The translations under genes were made by a program, and so were the position numbers. From contig NC_060105.1 in assembly GCF_021155765.1 (NCBI RefSeq), forward strand, positions 496,001 through 560,000: a stretch of DNA of 64,000 nucleotides, read 5' to 3'. Each line of letters begins with the position of its first letter. Within the stretch, counting starts at the first letter, position 1. The notes below the pieces were generated by a model. The model ran no database searches and was not told the origin of the DNA. It saw only the letters and a list, made by a program, of their open reading frames with translations. This document shows, piece after piece, positions 46,531 to 61,338 of this stretch. Source of the DNA: Diprion similis. Its lineage: Eukaryota; Arthropoda; Insecta; Hymenoptera; Diprionidae.

Positions 46531-49500
46531 CTCACCCTCCTCCTGCCGAGGTGTATTCCCTTCCACCAGGGTTCCCTCATCTCTCTGTCTCTGCGTTCTT
46601 CTTCCGATCCTCGCGCGATCACAATGGGCTCTGCAGCAACCGCCCGGTCCCATCCCGCCGTGCTTATAACCCCGGGATTCACCTCCGGGGGACTCGGCTT
46701 GCTAACGAACCGATGAAAGGAAGGCACCCTCAACCTTTTACCAAAAATCAAGTTTAAACGTTGGCTCTCACACCATTCCTTGTATTGTGGATAAATCGGT
46801 GTATATCTACGTCATGCAGCACCTGGATATAAATTTCCATACGTGCCCATATGCTATATACTCTGGCAGCATAATTGACGAAGCATGCGATGACGATTAT
46901 AGCATTTTTCTCCTCTTCTTTACTCTTGTTCATTGTTATTTTTTATTGTCCCTCTTCTTTATGGTGTAATACGTGGCATACATAAATACACGCATGAATT
47001 CGTTGACGGTGCGATGATGATCGGTTTCGATTTTGAACGTCGAGTCTCTTTTGTTTTTCCGCTGGCCGAAGAGTGTAGGCAGATCTGTCTATCTATTTAT
47101 CTGTCCATCTATCCATTCATCTTACCATCTATTTATCGGTTACGAAATAATTTCGGCTCAACAGGCCCCGCCTTTGGTAATTATGAAAAGCCGATAAATC
47201 CGGAGAGATCGATAACCGGTTAAAACCTTGAGCACGCGTCGGTGTTGTTCACTGCCTATAATAATGTAATGAACATTTTGTTTTCTTTCGTTTTAGTATA
47301 AGAAATCCTTTTTTTACCCAGGACCAATTTTTACGCCACATTCCATGTCTGCGATATTTTGTTTCTCCATTTTTCAATCGAAGATACATATATCATCATT
47401 CAACGTACCGTAATAACGATGCCGATGTGGATGAAACTTATCGGTATAATCGCGCTGATTGCAGTGCGATCAATTCCGAGGGGAGGGATATTGATTTTTA
47501 TGAAAAATGACTGGCTCTTGTTTTCCGATTGAAAATAATCTCATAGAAATGTATTTGGGAGGGAACGATGTCGCGTATCGGCTCTGCGGATCATCTTTGA
47601 TCTCTTTGTTTAATATTCTCAACCGAAGACAATTAATTACATCGCCTTGTCACACGTAATTATATTACTTTTACGCCGCGTCACGAATGACTACACTTGT
47701 TTTATTATCGGCAACGCGTATAGTATATATATAGTATAACAGATGCTTTTTGCATCAATCGTGAGCTACGCGACTGCTGGCGATGAGATAAGGGCGGTGG
47801 TGATCAGTGATTTATAACGTGTGTAGTCTCACCACCTGTTTCACGACATTATCGACATATTTTTAACACTGCGTATGTTATTACATATTTTCAACTTTTC
47901 TTCTGTTTACGATCCATGGTGTTTGAACGTTTTCAACGCGTGTCCAGCAGGCCGTCTATTTTTCACTCGCGGCATAGGACTTGTGAATACTTATATGCAC
48001 GTAACCGTCCATCCTAGTTGACGTCGTCCTGTCAGGTTTCCTACCAAACGGTAAGCCGTGCTCTTTCTAACTCCTGCGATTCACTTCTCGGTGCAATGTT
48101 TCATACCTGTCAATATAACAGTTATCTTTCCTCCCTTACGAGCTTCGTTCAATGCACCAACACCGCGGGTAGGCCGACAAGTTCTTCAATGGAAACACGA
48201 ATACGACTGCATTGACACCGTCGTTGATGGTATTCCAATCACTATGCATAAAGCTAACTGAAGCTCATTTTGATCGGTGATAATTTATTATCACGACCGA
48301 TTTGTGCCTCCATGATGCTGCAGCCTTCAATTTATTCGAATTCTCGAGTTCTTGGCCGATAATTTATTATTGCAACCAAGCTCTGCACCGGACCTCAAGG
48401 TATAATATCATCGAACAATTTATACCGGGATGTAATATTGTGTGCATACGTTGGTATACATATTGGTCCTGCAATTTGCTGCGAATGTAGGAGGTATGCA
48501 CATGCATGCATGCATACATACGTAACAACTGCAGAGATATTCGAATGAAAATTTTTATTCCTCTGATGTTGGTGCAGCAATCGTTTGCAACGGTTACACG
48601 AATTTCATTTAATCTTGGATCGCATCTGATTGCGCCCGGTAACAAGCTCGAACCAACCAACCGCAAGTCTCTCGCCTGAATGCTACCACCACCGGTGGTG
48701 GTGCACCTGTAGGTAAAGTCAGTCTCTGCGCATACTTATACATACATATATATGTAAAACACGCAGAGGAGGGAATAAAAAAATTTTTTGTTGTTGATTA
48801 CCTAATTATGTTTACTACGGCCAGATCTTATCTCTTTCCCTCGACGGCGTTGAAATTCCATCTGCTCCCGTGACTAATTTCATACACATCCACGCGTGGT
48901 GTCGTAACGTGTATACGTGTGTGCTTGTGTGCGCGCGAAGGAGGGGTGTGGATACCCAGCTATAATATACCTGCCTGCTCTGGTAATCGAGCTGCCGGTC
49001 GTATAAGCTGGACGGGAGGGGACGAGAGAGAAAGAAAAACGAGGATGGCGGGAAAGCGGCTGAGGAGAGGAGAGTATTATAGCGGAGGAGAGCAAAGCCT
49101 TGGAGAATAAGGCCCGGGTCACGAGTATTTAGGTCAGGGCGACGCCAACGCGTGCACCAGCCCATTTTTCTCTCTTTCTTATATTCACAGCGAAAATGGT
49201 TACGTTGCGAACGTCGGAAATAAATATATATATATATATAGACAGACGATCACGAATCACCCAAGCGGACATTAAATACCCGCGTCGACAATAAAATTTG
49301 TGCCTTGTGAACGATACGGAAATAATAATAATAATTTTATCCTCTTGTCGTATGATTGAAATTACCGAATATCCCTGAGTTTTGTGAATCACGTTATACG
49401 TCGTCGACGCGATGTAAGGAACGGGGGGTAGAAGAGCGTTTATCTTCTGGTAGGCCACAAAGTGCTTTCGCGCACTTAACGTAATTACTACAACCACCCG

Positions 49501-51251
49501 AACAGCCTTCAACCGAAGCATCAGAGCGCGGCGGCTGGGCTACCATTCTTTGTATGTCAGTTGTTGAGTCCCTTGTTAATCATTGGTCTATAAACTGGTG
49601 CTGGTCCCGCGATGTCTTGTCTCACTATCTTCTACGCTCGGTAATATCGATCTCAGTCTTTATCTGTTTACATATTCTTCATTTTTCTCGTATCCTTACT
49701 ATCGAGAATATAAAATAATTCCATCATATTTATCTTAATACAAGAGTATTGTTGGGGGTTCAAGGTATTTAACAAAATTTCGATTTTCGGACTTCACACC
49801 ACCTTATTCGAATGAACATTTGAACGTTTGGCTAATAATTCTGTCTGCTAGGCTTCAGCTTGGTACTTAAAGCGGAAATTTTTGTAAAACAAACGTTACG
49901 AGGGTAATTGTAATTTGAAAAAAGTAGGATAAAAATTCTAAAGAAGAAAACAAAACAGAAGAAATGTTAACAGTCCTTGCGTCGGCTTCTTATTCTTCAC
50001 CGTCGCATACGTGCGTCGCACACAGTCACGCATCTAGATGGCAGACGAGGTGGATACACTGCTTGCTTGCTGTGTGGCAGGAGTGAAATTATACCCGCAA
50101 TTACAGTCCACGCAAAATCGATGATTGGCGCCGTTTTAAAAACAAACCAAGATGATCCTTCGCCTTCTCAGCACCGGTTCGCTGCGGGGCAGATATACGG
50201 ACGGACAAACACTCGGTAGGTACGTGCATGGTAGCGTGATGGAAGCCAGGAAGGAATTGGCGGCTGGTTCGAGGGAAAAGGTCCGACGTCCCCATAGTCG
50301 TCATGGATTTGCAACTGATACCCTTTTACATGTAGGCACATTCTCGTATCCCTTTTCCCGCTCTTAACCCTAAACACCCTCGTATTCAATATAGTTAAAA
50401 ACCGTGACGGTAAAAAACATTTTAAGCCCATTGACCTTAATAACAGGTCTCTCGTTCGACTACCCATCGAGTACTCATCGACTACCCGTTCGTTGGCATG
50501 TAATGCCCTCTGCCTGCCAGTCTCACGCGTCCACCATCGCAGTGAACTCAACCAGATCACCATCGACTCGTTGATCCTCTCCTCCGATCTTTTCTCGCAA
50601 TCATATTCTGTCCGTAAAAATTTTTTATCTCATCGGTGGACAGCGAATTGTATATGTTTAATTCAGTTTGTGTATCGAGACGAATATAATGGGAGGATGA
50701 ACGGGAACGTGATCGCAATGTGCTTGATTGTAAGGCGCTATATAGTAGTGGGGCCCCAATGTTTTTGCTCCACCTACTACTATTCGCGGTTATAAAATGA
50801 AATATTCCGTTTATATAATCTGTTTAATTTTGGATGAAATTCTGGGAACGAGAGTAAAATCATTGGGATTGGACCTAGTTTCGCGCTCGTCCAGCTGCTG
50901 CCTGACTATGAGATGTAATGACGACACCTGCGTCTACCTATATCCAGTATCCACGCTGCTCTCGTCCGAGACGTGATGCAACGTTTTGTTCACGCAGGCA
51001 TATAATTAGACGACGAGGGCGACTTTCTAATCTCGTACATTATACCCATTTATTCGGAGATCTATTTCGGTGGTTTTGTAATTATACGCGAGCTGTACGG
51101 ATAACGAACGATCAACTCTTCTTTCACTAACCACGTTGAGAGTTGCTGGTGGCGTTGAGCGTGTTGGACTCACTGACTCCGTTCTACCCGCCACGAGAAG
51201 GTTTCGAGAACGGCTTTCGAACAACCGAACATCTGTCGGAGTGGCGCGTCG

Positions 51252-51295
51252 TCTCTCCTCTCCTCTCCTCTCCTCTCCTCTCCTCTCCTCTCCTC
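51252..51295. repeat. (TCTCC)n pentanucleotide repeat
   Basis: About eight tctcc units in a pyrimidine-rich stretch. Frames of Leu-Ser-Ser-Pro through it are products of the repeat. Confidence 0.9.
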
Positions 51296-52476
51296 TTCAC
51301 TCCTCGCTCGTCTCTCGTCTCTCTGATTTTTCTCTCGCCCTCACACGCACGTCTGGAATAATCGGGGTGATGCTGGTAGTCTGGTACAAGTGGTATTGAG
51401 ATCCAAGCCCAGCAGCATCTTCCACAGCAGCACCTCTAGGAGTTTGGTTTTCGATCGGATACCGACTTGGTTTAACATTATCGCCACTTACTAACTTATA
51501 TGAGAAAGTATAGCCTTATCATCTCGTACAAATCAGGACTCTATGTACATAAGGGTTCAACATTCAAGTGGTCAGACAGGACGCATTCCATCATGCGTAC
51601 GTTAATTTTTTGTATCACTTCCTTCTCGTCGTCATCGTCGATTCGTTGAAAAATCCAACTTCACGCTCATTTATTTTTTCACCATGTTATAGGCGCGGAT
51701 CTCTATAACGTAACAGATAAACGATTGAGATTCTTTGGAATTAGGTCGCGGATGATGGACAAGGAGATGGTGGTTTCCGCTTTTCTTTTGTTTCTAGTCA
51801 AAGAAAGAAGAAAGAGACGGGATGAAGTAACAAATACTGCGTGTCGTTGGCGGGATTTAATCCTACCGATTCTAGTTTAAACGCAGCGTGTCCGGTCCGG
51901 GAACCCCAGATGCATCACTGTCTCCATGTGGCTTCTCTGTGACAAAACCGGGCGTCATTAACGATCCTATTTGAAAACTAGATCCCAGAAGAATGTTGGA
52001 ATTACCACTTACAAATCTCGAGGGTTATATTATCATTGGAACCGTAAATCCGAGCCTAAATCGTTAATAAAATTTTTTTACTTCTGCATCAGAGAGTGCA
52101 AATGGTATTATTTCCTGCCTTGTCGATTGTCTCGTCGGTTGGTGGATTGAGATATCGATCGATTCAGACACGATCACGCGTGAAAGAAAACGATAATACA
52201 TAAAACAAAACACAAATAATATAATATTTTATTGTTGTTGTTTGGTCAAATGGTGCAGGCATATTATATAAATCGATGTCTGATCCGAGACACAGTTTAT
52301 GTTTTCTTTAGTAACTTGGTCTATATCCGGGTGAATGAATGACAACCACGTCAACTACTTCCAAAGACTGACGGGATTCTACTCGGGACAAGTTTTGTAT
52401 AAGTTATGGGGTATTGCTATACTCAGTTTTTATTACCGTCACGCACGCCTGTGATAGTTATATCATATATGTATAT

Positions 52477-53090
52477 TAGGGTGTCGACGAATTTTTGCCC
52501 CCAACTCCCCAAATCAATTTGAAATAATTCGAAAAAAATTGCATAATTTTTTCAGATTTCTACCTCAACTCTGGGATAGTCCGCTTTGTGATCGAAGTCT
52601 CTTACGGAAATGACATGGGAAAAACTTGTTTCCTCGATTTATATTTTGTTGGAAAAGTAATAATATTTAAAAAAATCTGTAACTGCGAGGTTTTAGTGGG
52701 CATTAGTCGTACTATTTGTAAAAAAAATTATATCACGATGCCAGCAAATCTAGACGAATTGCACTTCCTCTGAATGCAAAAAAAGTCAGATTTCAAGGGG
52801 GTGCAATTCGTCGAGATTGCGTGAGATGATTATGTGAATTTTTTTCCAGACATTAGCATTAGTGCCGACTAAAACCTCACGGTTACAAATCTTTTTTAAC
52901 ATTATTACTTTTACAATAAAATATATACTGAGAAAAAAAGCTTTCCCCATGTTATTTCCATAAAAAACTTCGATCACAAAGCGGACTATCTTAGAGTTGA
53001 GGTAAAAATCTGTAAAAATTTGGTGATTGTTTTCTAATTATTTAAAGTTGATTTGGGGGTTGGGGCGGCAAAAATTCATCAACACCCTAA
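52477..53090. mobile_element. Long fold-back element with ttagggtg ends
   Basis: The 614-bp unit is an almost complete inverted repeat. The left arm runs from ttagggtgtcgacgaatttt inward through tccgctttgtgatcgaag and ggttttagtgggcatta; the right arm carries the reverse complements (aatgc...gactaaaacc, cttcgatcacaaagcgga, aaaattcatcaacaccctaa). The loop lies near 52770-52790. The two halves encode related peptides on opposite strands (52588-52773 plus, 52786-52977 minus) only because the arms are inverted copies. A relative lies at 30393. Confidence 0.75.
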
Positions 53091-54656
53091 ATAGGTATAT
53101 ACAAGCTATACATTTACGCTGCAGAAATCAACTATGAAAGTTCTTCAGAATTTCGTAAGACCTGCAGCAGGTATTCACTATTGAAGAAAAACAACAACAA
53201 TGACAACAATAATGATGTGCATAAACGGTGTACCTAATCCGCGTGTCTTCGTCGTATACGACGTGTAGTGACCAGAGAAATAATTTACTCACCCGATAAA
53301 GTCCCGGGTAATTTGAGGCGATCGTCGTCGCTGTTGTCGATGACGATGATTCTATCCTTCTCTCTTTCTCACTCTCTCTCTCTCTCTCTCTCTCTTTCTG
53401 GTTACTAATTAAAATGCTAATGAACCCCTCCATCTTCTCTCCTCTCTCGTTCGGTCCTCTTCACAGTCCCGTGCATTGCTCGTCTTAATGAATTTTGATT
53501 GCCTCGGAGTTGGTCATATCGCTTTTTAATTATTTCCCATCATCTACTCTATAACATTATCACGACAGCTGGTCTTTCTCGTAATAATAAGGATGCAGAT
53601 CTTTCGTATCTCGACGGTGAATCATCCTTAACATACGAGTATACATACATATATACATATATCATTACTTGACCGTGGGTTAGACTTACTTCCCGTTTTA
53701 CTTATTAACGTCAATTCGATCCTGTGGATTTAACCTGCGGTGAATGGTGAATTTATACGATAAAAAGAATGCTTGAACTTCAACACGTCAAGAGTTTCTG
53801 TTATTTCATTCGAAATGATGCAGCGCTAGCGGGTCGTCACCATATGATTGCCGCCTGCCCTAGCAGAGTTTATGTATATACATACATACATACGTACATC
53901 GGTATTAACGTACTTTGTTAATTAATTGAATATTCACGCGAATCGCGGTATCATAGGTGAGTAGGCAGGGTGGAATTCCTCTCACGTGTTCAAGATATTG
54001 TTGACTGGATATCCCAGCGTAGCTGGAGGGAGGTACAGACGGATAGATGTCACTCGCCACGCGACGATGTTTTAAAGTTCGTCATAGTACACGATCAATG
54101 ATAATATCCAGCTGGTAATAATCAATAATCAACAATTAATAATTAACAATTATCGGGGCAGCCAGGGGAGGCCAACAAGCTCAAAGCTTTAGTATCCGTC
54201 TGCTCATTTCTCTCCCTTATCCTTATACATCTCACGGCGGCAACACTTGATGGTAACGAAATCCTGCTGCAGGAATAAAGGGGATGAAAGGATTCCTGTC
54301 AGGCGGGTTATGTGGCTGGATGGATTCCAGGTTTCAGGCTCAGCCGTCGTCGGCATATCGGTGGAGGAAGGTGAGGATGAGGAGCATCCCTGCGGTACAG
54401 ATTGCTTAATCAAAATCCAAAGCACAACGTCGGTATACCCGGTGCTGCTGCTGCTGCTGCTGCTGCTGTTGCTGTTACTGTTGCCGATGCGACGCGAGAG
54501 GGATCCTTTGATCTCCCACTTACCAAAAGCAGATAACTAATTATCTCGTTGGACGTGATTTCGACACGCGTCCGTTGATGCGTATTATATATATACCAGG
54601 CTGTAAGCTCGAGCCCAAGACACACTGATGTATCTCTGACGTGTCATAGTTGGAGA
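53091..54656. other. Intron part 8: no gene seen
   Basis: Unique sequence with a TC microsatellite at about 53366-53396 and a CTG array (54443-54480). No exon is recognised. Confidence 0.4.
54443..54480. repeat. (CTG)n trinucleotide repeat
   Basis: About nine ctg units followed by variant ttg/ctg copies. CTG repeats can form hairpins and vary in length. Confidence 0.85.
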
Positions 54657-54905
<249 letters not shown>

Positions 54906-57900
54906 AGCCTTCACGATTCAGGATGAATCAAGTAAGCAACTACGGCACATATAACGAATATCCGACAATTTTTATATTACGTATGTAAAATTTCTTTCCT
55001 CCGGCGATGCACGAAAGTTTCGTTGGTATGCCGCACGAGCTTTTGATATACCTGTGAATGTGTGTAAGGGGCTGGGATTGAGGAAGGCGTAGTACCTACG
55101 TACTTATAGCGTAGTCACGGGCTTGAAGCGGCTAGCGTCGTGATTTATTTATACTTTCACGTGGGCCATGACTGAGGAGCCGGCGTCAAACCTCCACCAC
55201 CTCTCGAGAGACTCGATGCGAAGCGAGGCGAACCTTTTACGTAAACGGGCAGTTGGGGGCAACGAAGCGGCTCGGCGTGTCCCAGAAGCCCAGAAGCCGG
55301 GAATCTCCGAAGCCCCGAGTCCCCGACCCAATTAGCAAAACTTTAGCAATCCGCGCGCCTCTTTCCTTCTGCCACTCATATTCAAATACAGTGCGGGTAT
55401 GTATACATATACCTAGATGATACCCTCGGAAAATCCTCACCCATCCGAAACTCCGAGGGGGATGAGTGACGGGGTTAGTCACCATTAGGGAAAGAAATTC
55501 AGACAAAAGAGAAAGGGAGAAATTAGAGGGTTAAGGGGAAGAAAAAAAAAAATACTTTTCACCCGAAAGAGCTTTAACTCTCGCCCGCCGCCTTCGGGGT
55601 TTGTAGACGTAGAGAAATGAACTTTGATGTTTTAATTAAGCCGTAGCCGGACGACCGACGCCTCGCGCTTTCAATTAATCGCGGAACGGAATGAAGCCAA
55701 GTGAGTCAGTGAGTTAGCGAGCGGACAAGTTTGCCTCGCGTTACTTATATTTTATATTTGACTCATAATATAAGAAGTATTCCCCTCGATCTGAAATTTC
55801 ATTTCTACGTAGACTTTTATACCTGGTTCACAGATGCGAGTCGTTTCGTTATAAATTTGTTTAATATCAAGTAATTTTACGACTTAATTTATTTACTACC
55901 TCGTCGTTGGCGTTGTTTAAACGCGAAAAATGTTTTTTTCCAATTTTATTTCTTCTTTTACCCTTGGTTTTTAGCATATCGTAATTAAATGGACCATCGC
56001 GAATTACCTAAATTTAAAATTCTAATATGTATACGGTTAATTGCTATTGAAATTCACACGTCTCTGTGTCGCGGAAAAATTCATGCTGCGAACAGCAGCA
56101 GCCGATCTGTGTTCGTCGATAGGGGAGAGGAACCATCTCCGAGTCGGGAAACGACCAGGCAAAACGTGCTGAGTTGGCATTCTCTGTTTTTTATTTCTCT
56201 ACTGCAGCAGCAGCAGCAGCAGTTCGACGCTTCCCTTTACGATGCAATCACGTCGGTACCGAGTATAAATAAGGTTGCAGTACATATGTGCGAGTAGACA
56301 ACGCGGTTTATACCGAGTCGTGCTAGCCATGCCGTGATGTCGGAGGGATCTCGGTGTAATTGATGAGAGTGATCAATAAAATCGCGAGATAGACTCTCAG
56401 CTCACCGGAAAACCTCAATTTTCGGACCCTCGGCTGGAGCAAGATCGCATTTTTTAAATGCTGCAACGAAATGAAAATTTTACACATTAAAACCGTCAAG
56501 TCTGCACGCTGTTATTTTACGGTATTATTTCCACGTCGGAAAACTTGTGTAACTTTTTCCACTTGCAGTCGGTAGGTTTGCCTTTGCCTTCTTGATCTTT
56601 GTTTATAATTACAAACGCTCAATGAATTTATTTACGACGAATTATTTTATCACAATCGCATTAGCCATTCGAAAATGCTACTTTGCTGCTTGGCTTTGAT
56701 GTTTTAACGGACGAAACGTGAATCGTTTTTCTTGACTGGAGGAATTAAAGACGTCCTGGGTAATATTTTTTCATCCGTTTATCATTTAACCGACCGAATC
56801 ACAGCGCATCCGACTTTCTTCTCCCCCCCATTTTCTTACGCGCTTGTTACCTTCTTTGGCTCTTTGCGTCTGAAGATCGATGTGCCGTTGGCACATACGA
56901 AAGAATAAAGTAATTTATATTATACAAATCAGTAAGGTGTACACGTAAACATAAATAAAAAATATTACAATAATTGGTAGCCACCTCTAAATATTTTCCT
57001 ACCTCCTCAAGGTTTTACTACAATTTCTCTTTCAGTATTTGTCACAAGTTTTTGGATTGGCAACTTGACCAAAATAAACGTTGAACAAAGAACCAGCCTA
57101 ATTTACACGCTGAAAATAGTTTCCTTATCCTCTCAATTGGCTCGTTGTTTCATCGTTGCTGCAGTGTACGATCGTGCATCTGTTAGTCCTCCTCGATTTT
57201 CCTCATTATTCTTAAGCAGCCGTGCTGGATGGCAGGCAGGCAGGCAGGCAAAGCGAGGCAAACCAAAGCTAAAAGCGATGTGTGCGAGGATGAGAGGCCT
57301 TTGTGTAGGGTCCGAGGAATCACCCGCGGTGACTAGACCTCGACGAACTGAGATATCAGCCCCGACGTACTCATTAACGGTGACCATTCGACATTGAATA
57401 ATTACCTCCTCCGCGGTAAACGTATGCGGTTCAGAACGTAGCCTGTATCGGAAATAACGAGAACTATAAAAAAGATATCAGGCCCCTAATACGGTCCTAT
57501 GAGGATTTTGTTTCGGACATGTATCACGAATTAGGCGCGTTGTAGGCATGCATGACATGTCCATTATTCGACCAATTAGCATCGTCTTAGTTGTAAGTGT
57601 ATTTTGGATTAAGATCAGAATTTCCTGGGGTCGTTTCGACTCTTGGCTCTCTTTGATTCAGGCACAAGTTTCGGTTTTCTTTCGTCGTCCGCATCGTCAC
57701 TCGATATTCCTCGTCTCCCCTGTATTTTGAAGTATGTAAGAACCTCTTCTCTTTTCGACTTGATCACCCCGCACGTATATATCGCCGTATAACGTAAGTA
57801 CGTGTAACGAACGAAACTCGTTCCCCCTTACAAAGTATCGGCGCACACGTATAGAGAAAGATATACGCGTTCGTGGTTACATGCGTGTGTATCATAAATA

Positions 57901-59850
57901 ATTTATCATGCGGCTCTTTTCGAATCGGTATCCAGGTATACATTTTTTTCCTATTTTTTTTTTTCTTTTCGATTCCACCACCTTATTTTAGCCTTGTTCC
58001 TTTGCTCAACTATTGTTTGCCAATCAATGAAAGATTCTTTGAAGAAAGGCTTGTGAATATAACGTTCGTTTCATATACTATAATTGTATTAACATTTATT
58101 TTTTTCTCTCTAAGTCGTTTATATCGAATCAACACCCGTCGAGGCCGCTGCTAGCTGTGTTACCACACAGGCGAAAATGAACAATCGAAAACTTGTTTGG
58201 CTGGCTCTTAAACTCTCTTTAGCCATTTTAACAAACCTTTTTACACCATTTAACCCACGTCATTGTCGCAAAATAAATTAAAAATTTAACCTGTACAGAA
58301 TGTCGTTACGGCGTTCATGGGGGGCACTGTCAAGCGGCATTATTTTTTTTTCATGTTTGCTCATTCTCGTTACCGTCACTCATAATATGATATTTTTCTA
58401 TAACTCGAGAAAAAAACATATTTTTCTCCCTTCTGCTAGCCAGTTACACGCGCAGATTGCATGCTTGTAAGTGAATAACGAAATATGACTATTGATAAGA
58501 ATCGAAATATTTTCCTCTCCTATTGTTACTACATCGTGTAGCGTCAAAGTATTTGTATAGTGAGCCCAACACTAGATTAGGGCTTAACCGGGCCTCACTG
58601 GGGAATCCTTGGTATGTAGACTGCGCTTGTAGGTGGCTAACCGTGGGTAAAAGAGGGTAGCTGCTGATTGAACGTTGAGTGCATTTGGCGGTTTTCCAGC
58701 CCTTAGACTGGCGTATAAGTGATCTATTATGGGTTTGGTACATAGATACCCGCGACGACCAATAGACCTACCTTCGATGGTTCACTAGCCGCTGTGCCCG
58801 AGACACCTCATCATCTTCTCGTGTATGATGTTGAGGGAGGGAGAGTAAGGATTTTCTTCTCTCGACGACAGGAGTTGAGAATTCGCGAGCCATCGACTAC
58901 AATGAGTATACCTGCCGTGCCTCTTCTTGAGTTGTTATAAAAAGGTTGGTCGATAGATGGGTACCAGGCCGGTCGTCTCGGGGCTTACGTCTGTCGATAA
59001 TTGTATACCTGTATGTCTGCTGCGGAAAAAAGATGCGGGAAAAATCTACGGTCACCGGAGAAAAAGCGACTAAATCAAAAGCTTTTTCCTGTATATATGT
59101 GTATGTAACCGTCGTTTCGACTCGCCTCGAGATTCTTCAAATTTATGTCTCGCAGTTTCGTCTATAACGTGTCACGCTATTCCTCTGTATGCATATTATG
59201 TACTTCATTTTGTCGTGGTGTGTGAATTTTCATCTCATAGGATGGGATATAGAGGGGAAAATGTAGTGTCATTCACAATATTGCTTATTTCGTTTGTTAA
59301 TACATACGCGTTACGGAACGCAAGAAACAAAAGAAGAATTTCATCTTGTTACAAAACTTTTGTTATTCGCAAATTTGGCGGGTCACATTTTAGACATGGC
59401 TATACGTATATCGTTGGATCGATTTTGGCGCGAACCGGCTATACTTTGTCCCGTGGTCAAGGTTACGCGATACGCGGTTTGCCAATATCTCGTGACTTTT
59501 GACGTCAATGTCGATCCTATAATAATAGTAACACGCCATATCTATGGTTGTGGAATTAAAATGGCCATGATCGCGATATTCGCGAACTTGGACCTTTATT
59601 ACCAAATTGAAATATTGTATATATATTTAAGCTTATATATTTATCTATATAGGGGCTATGACACATCTTCTTAACTATAATTACATTACTACATGTAGGA
59701 TAGTACCTACACTCATACACTCATACACGCACTTGTAATATTTACCATTTATGTTTGCACAATTTTGGCGCTATAAATTAGTCGCTTGAAGCTTCTCTTA
59801 TCCGTAACTTCCAAATTGTTTTTTTCCTCTTCTTCAATCCCGATAGAATT

Positions 59851-60204
59851 CTAGAACTGATATCCAGCGAGACGTGTAACTCGTACCAACACGGGTTTCT
59901 CCTTTGCCTTGTTCACTTTGAAACGGGCACCAGATGTTGTTCCTAAGGTTTTGCCGATATGGGGAATCATTGCTGAAATTATTTTACATATTTTATTCTC
60001 GCCCAGAATTTTCCACGGATGGATACACTGGATATACGTAATATAATTTGGTTCGAGGAATCGTTGGAATGTTTTGCCATCACTTTTTACACACTTAATA
60101 CATATCTTTTCTGCTGTGACAGGCAGCCGGTAGTCCAGTTCCGAACAGAGCGTGACTTGAATATTTTTTCGACTACCTGCGCGACGGCTGTATAATATTT
60201 CCAA
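59851..60204 (-). other. Unassigned protein-like open frame, 117 codons
   Basis: The frame is open from a Met at 60204 to a stop at 59851. The peptide is basic with a well-mixed composition, four to five cysteines including an ICIKCVKS segment, and no low-complexity run, unlike most long frames in this window. I do not recognise a domain. There is no obvious splice context or promoter. It could be a decayed transposon protein, a retrocopy or an isolated exon of an unrelated gene. Confidence 0.25.
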
Positions 60205-61317
60205 CGTTGAACCACCACGTGTGCGTTAAATTTTAGATTCAATCTGGGACAAGCGTGAGTTTACAGATCGGGCCGAGTCAGCCAAGGTTATGTATTTGCC
60301 TCTCTTTCTCCTCACGATCCCAAACGCGTATCGTCTTTCTCTCTCGTCGGGCGTACAATATCTTCGCGGTATATTGTAATAGTTGTGGCATTAGGCAGAG
60401 CAAAAAACATCCGCTTATATTATCGGTGCTCGGGTCTGTCTATCCGCTTCAATTAATTACGCGCCCGTCTTTCTGTATACCAAGCTCCCTCAGCTATATC
60501 TGCGAGATGATTTTACGACCGAGGATCATTCTTACGCCTCAACATGCGTAACGCGAATTTGAAAGTCAACAACGATGACCGAAGGAAAAATTAAGGAGAG
60601 AGAGAGAGAGAGGAAAAAGCAAAAAAGGGGGGGAGAGTCTTGCTTTCTTTTTCTACACTTGTATTGATTTCTCTTTGCTGAACGATTATATACTTTGTAT
60701 AAAGTAATATTCAACTTCGTTAGTCTCTAAAATACATCCTTTATGCTAGATATTATTTTTTTTATCGATCAAACGACAGCCACTAACGCGCCAATTAATC
60801 GCCGAGTCATCATCACCCACGTCGAGCAGCAGAGTATTGACAATGACCTGCCGGCTTTCATGCGGGATGACCCTGCGAATATATTATAACGCAGTGAATG
60901 CGGGTACGGCGGAATGTGACGTAAAAAGCTACGTCGTAGGTACACCTCCGTAGAACAAGTCGACTGCCGGATCACATCGCGATCGTTCGTTAAGCCTCGA
61001 GTTTAGATCAGTATAAAGTCGAACATCATTTATACAGGCCGCCGCAGATACAGATCAGATCTATAATATTTATAGCTCAGTAGCGGGATGTAGCAGCGAT
61101 ACAACCTGGCCGGTTGCCATCTCGAGAGAAATGAACGCATCTCGAATTAAGATTAGTGCTGCTAAATTTTAACCAAGGCGGGGGGGAGTTTCAGCGAACG
61201 CTGTGTAGGGGATTAAAATGAAATTAATTAATGGGAGTCCGTTGGACGCGTATAAAAAAGAATCGTAGATCTTTTCCTACATTTTTTATCTCCAAAGTAT
61301 AGGATCAATTTTATTTG

Positions 61318-61338
61318 CCCCCCCCCCCCCCCCCCCCC
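61318..61338. repeat. 21-base C run
   Basis: An uninterrupted cytosine homopolymer. A second run of seventeen C lies at 62809-62825 within a C-rich tract that could form a quadruplex on the minus strand. Confidence 0.85.

Larger units (their letters stand above)
42978..52476. other. Intron part 7: no gene recognised
   Basis: About 9.5 kb without a supported gene. It holds a 21-base A run (45220-45241), CT and TTC arrays near 46310-46530 and a TCTCC array at 51252-51295. A degenerate tRNA-like gttcgacta word near 50455 has no A box. A protein-like minus-strand frame at 43660-43935 is listed separately. Confidence 0.4.

Noticed and set aside
46297..46757. Several long frames on both strands
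   Set aside because: All overlap CT and TTC arrays; Ser/Phe/Leu or Arg/Glu runs are repeat translations.
50440..50480. gttcgacta word resembling a tRNA T arm
   Set aside because: No A box upstream and the arm pairs poorly; at best a decayed SINE.
52588..52977. Two similar short proteins on opposite strands
   Set aside because: They are the two arms of one fold-back element, not a gene pair.
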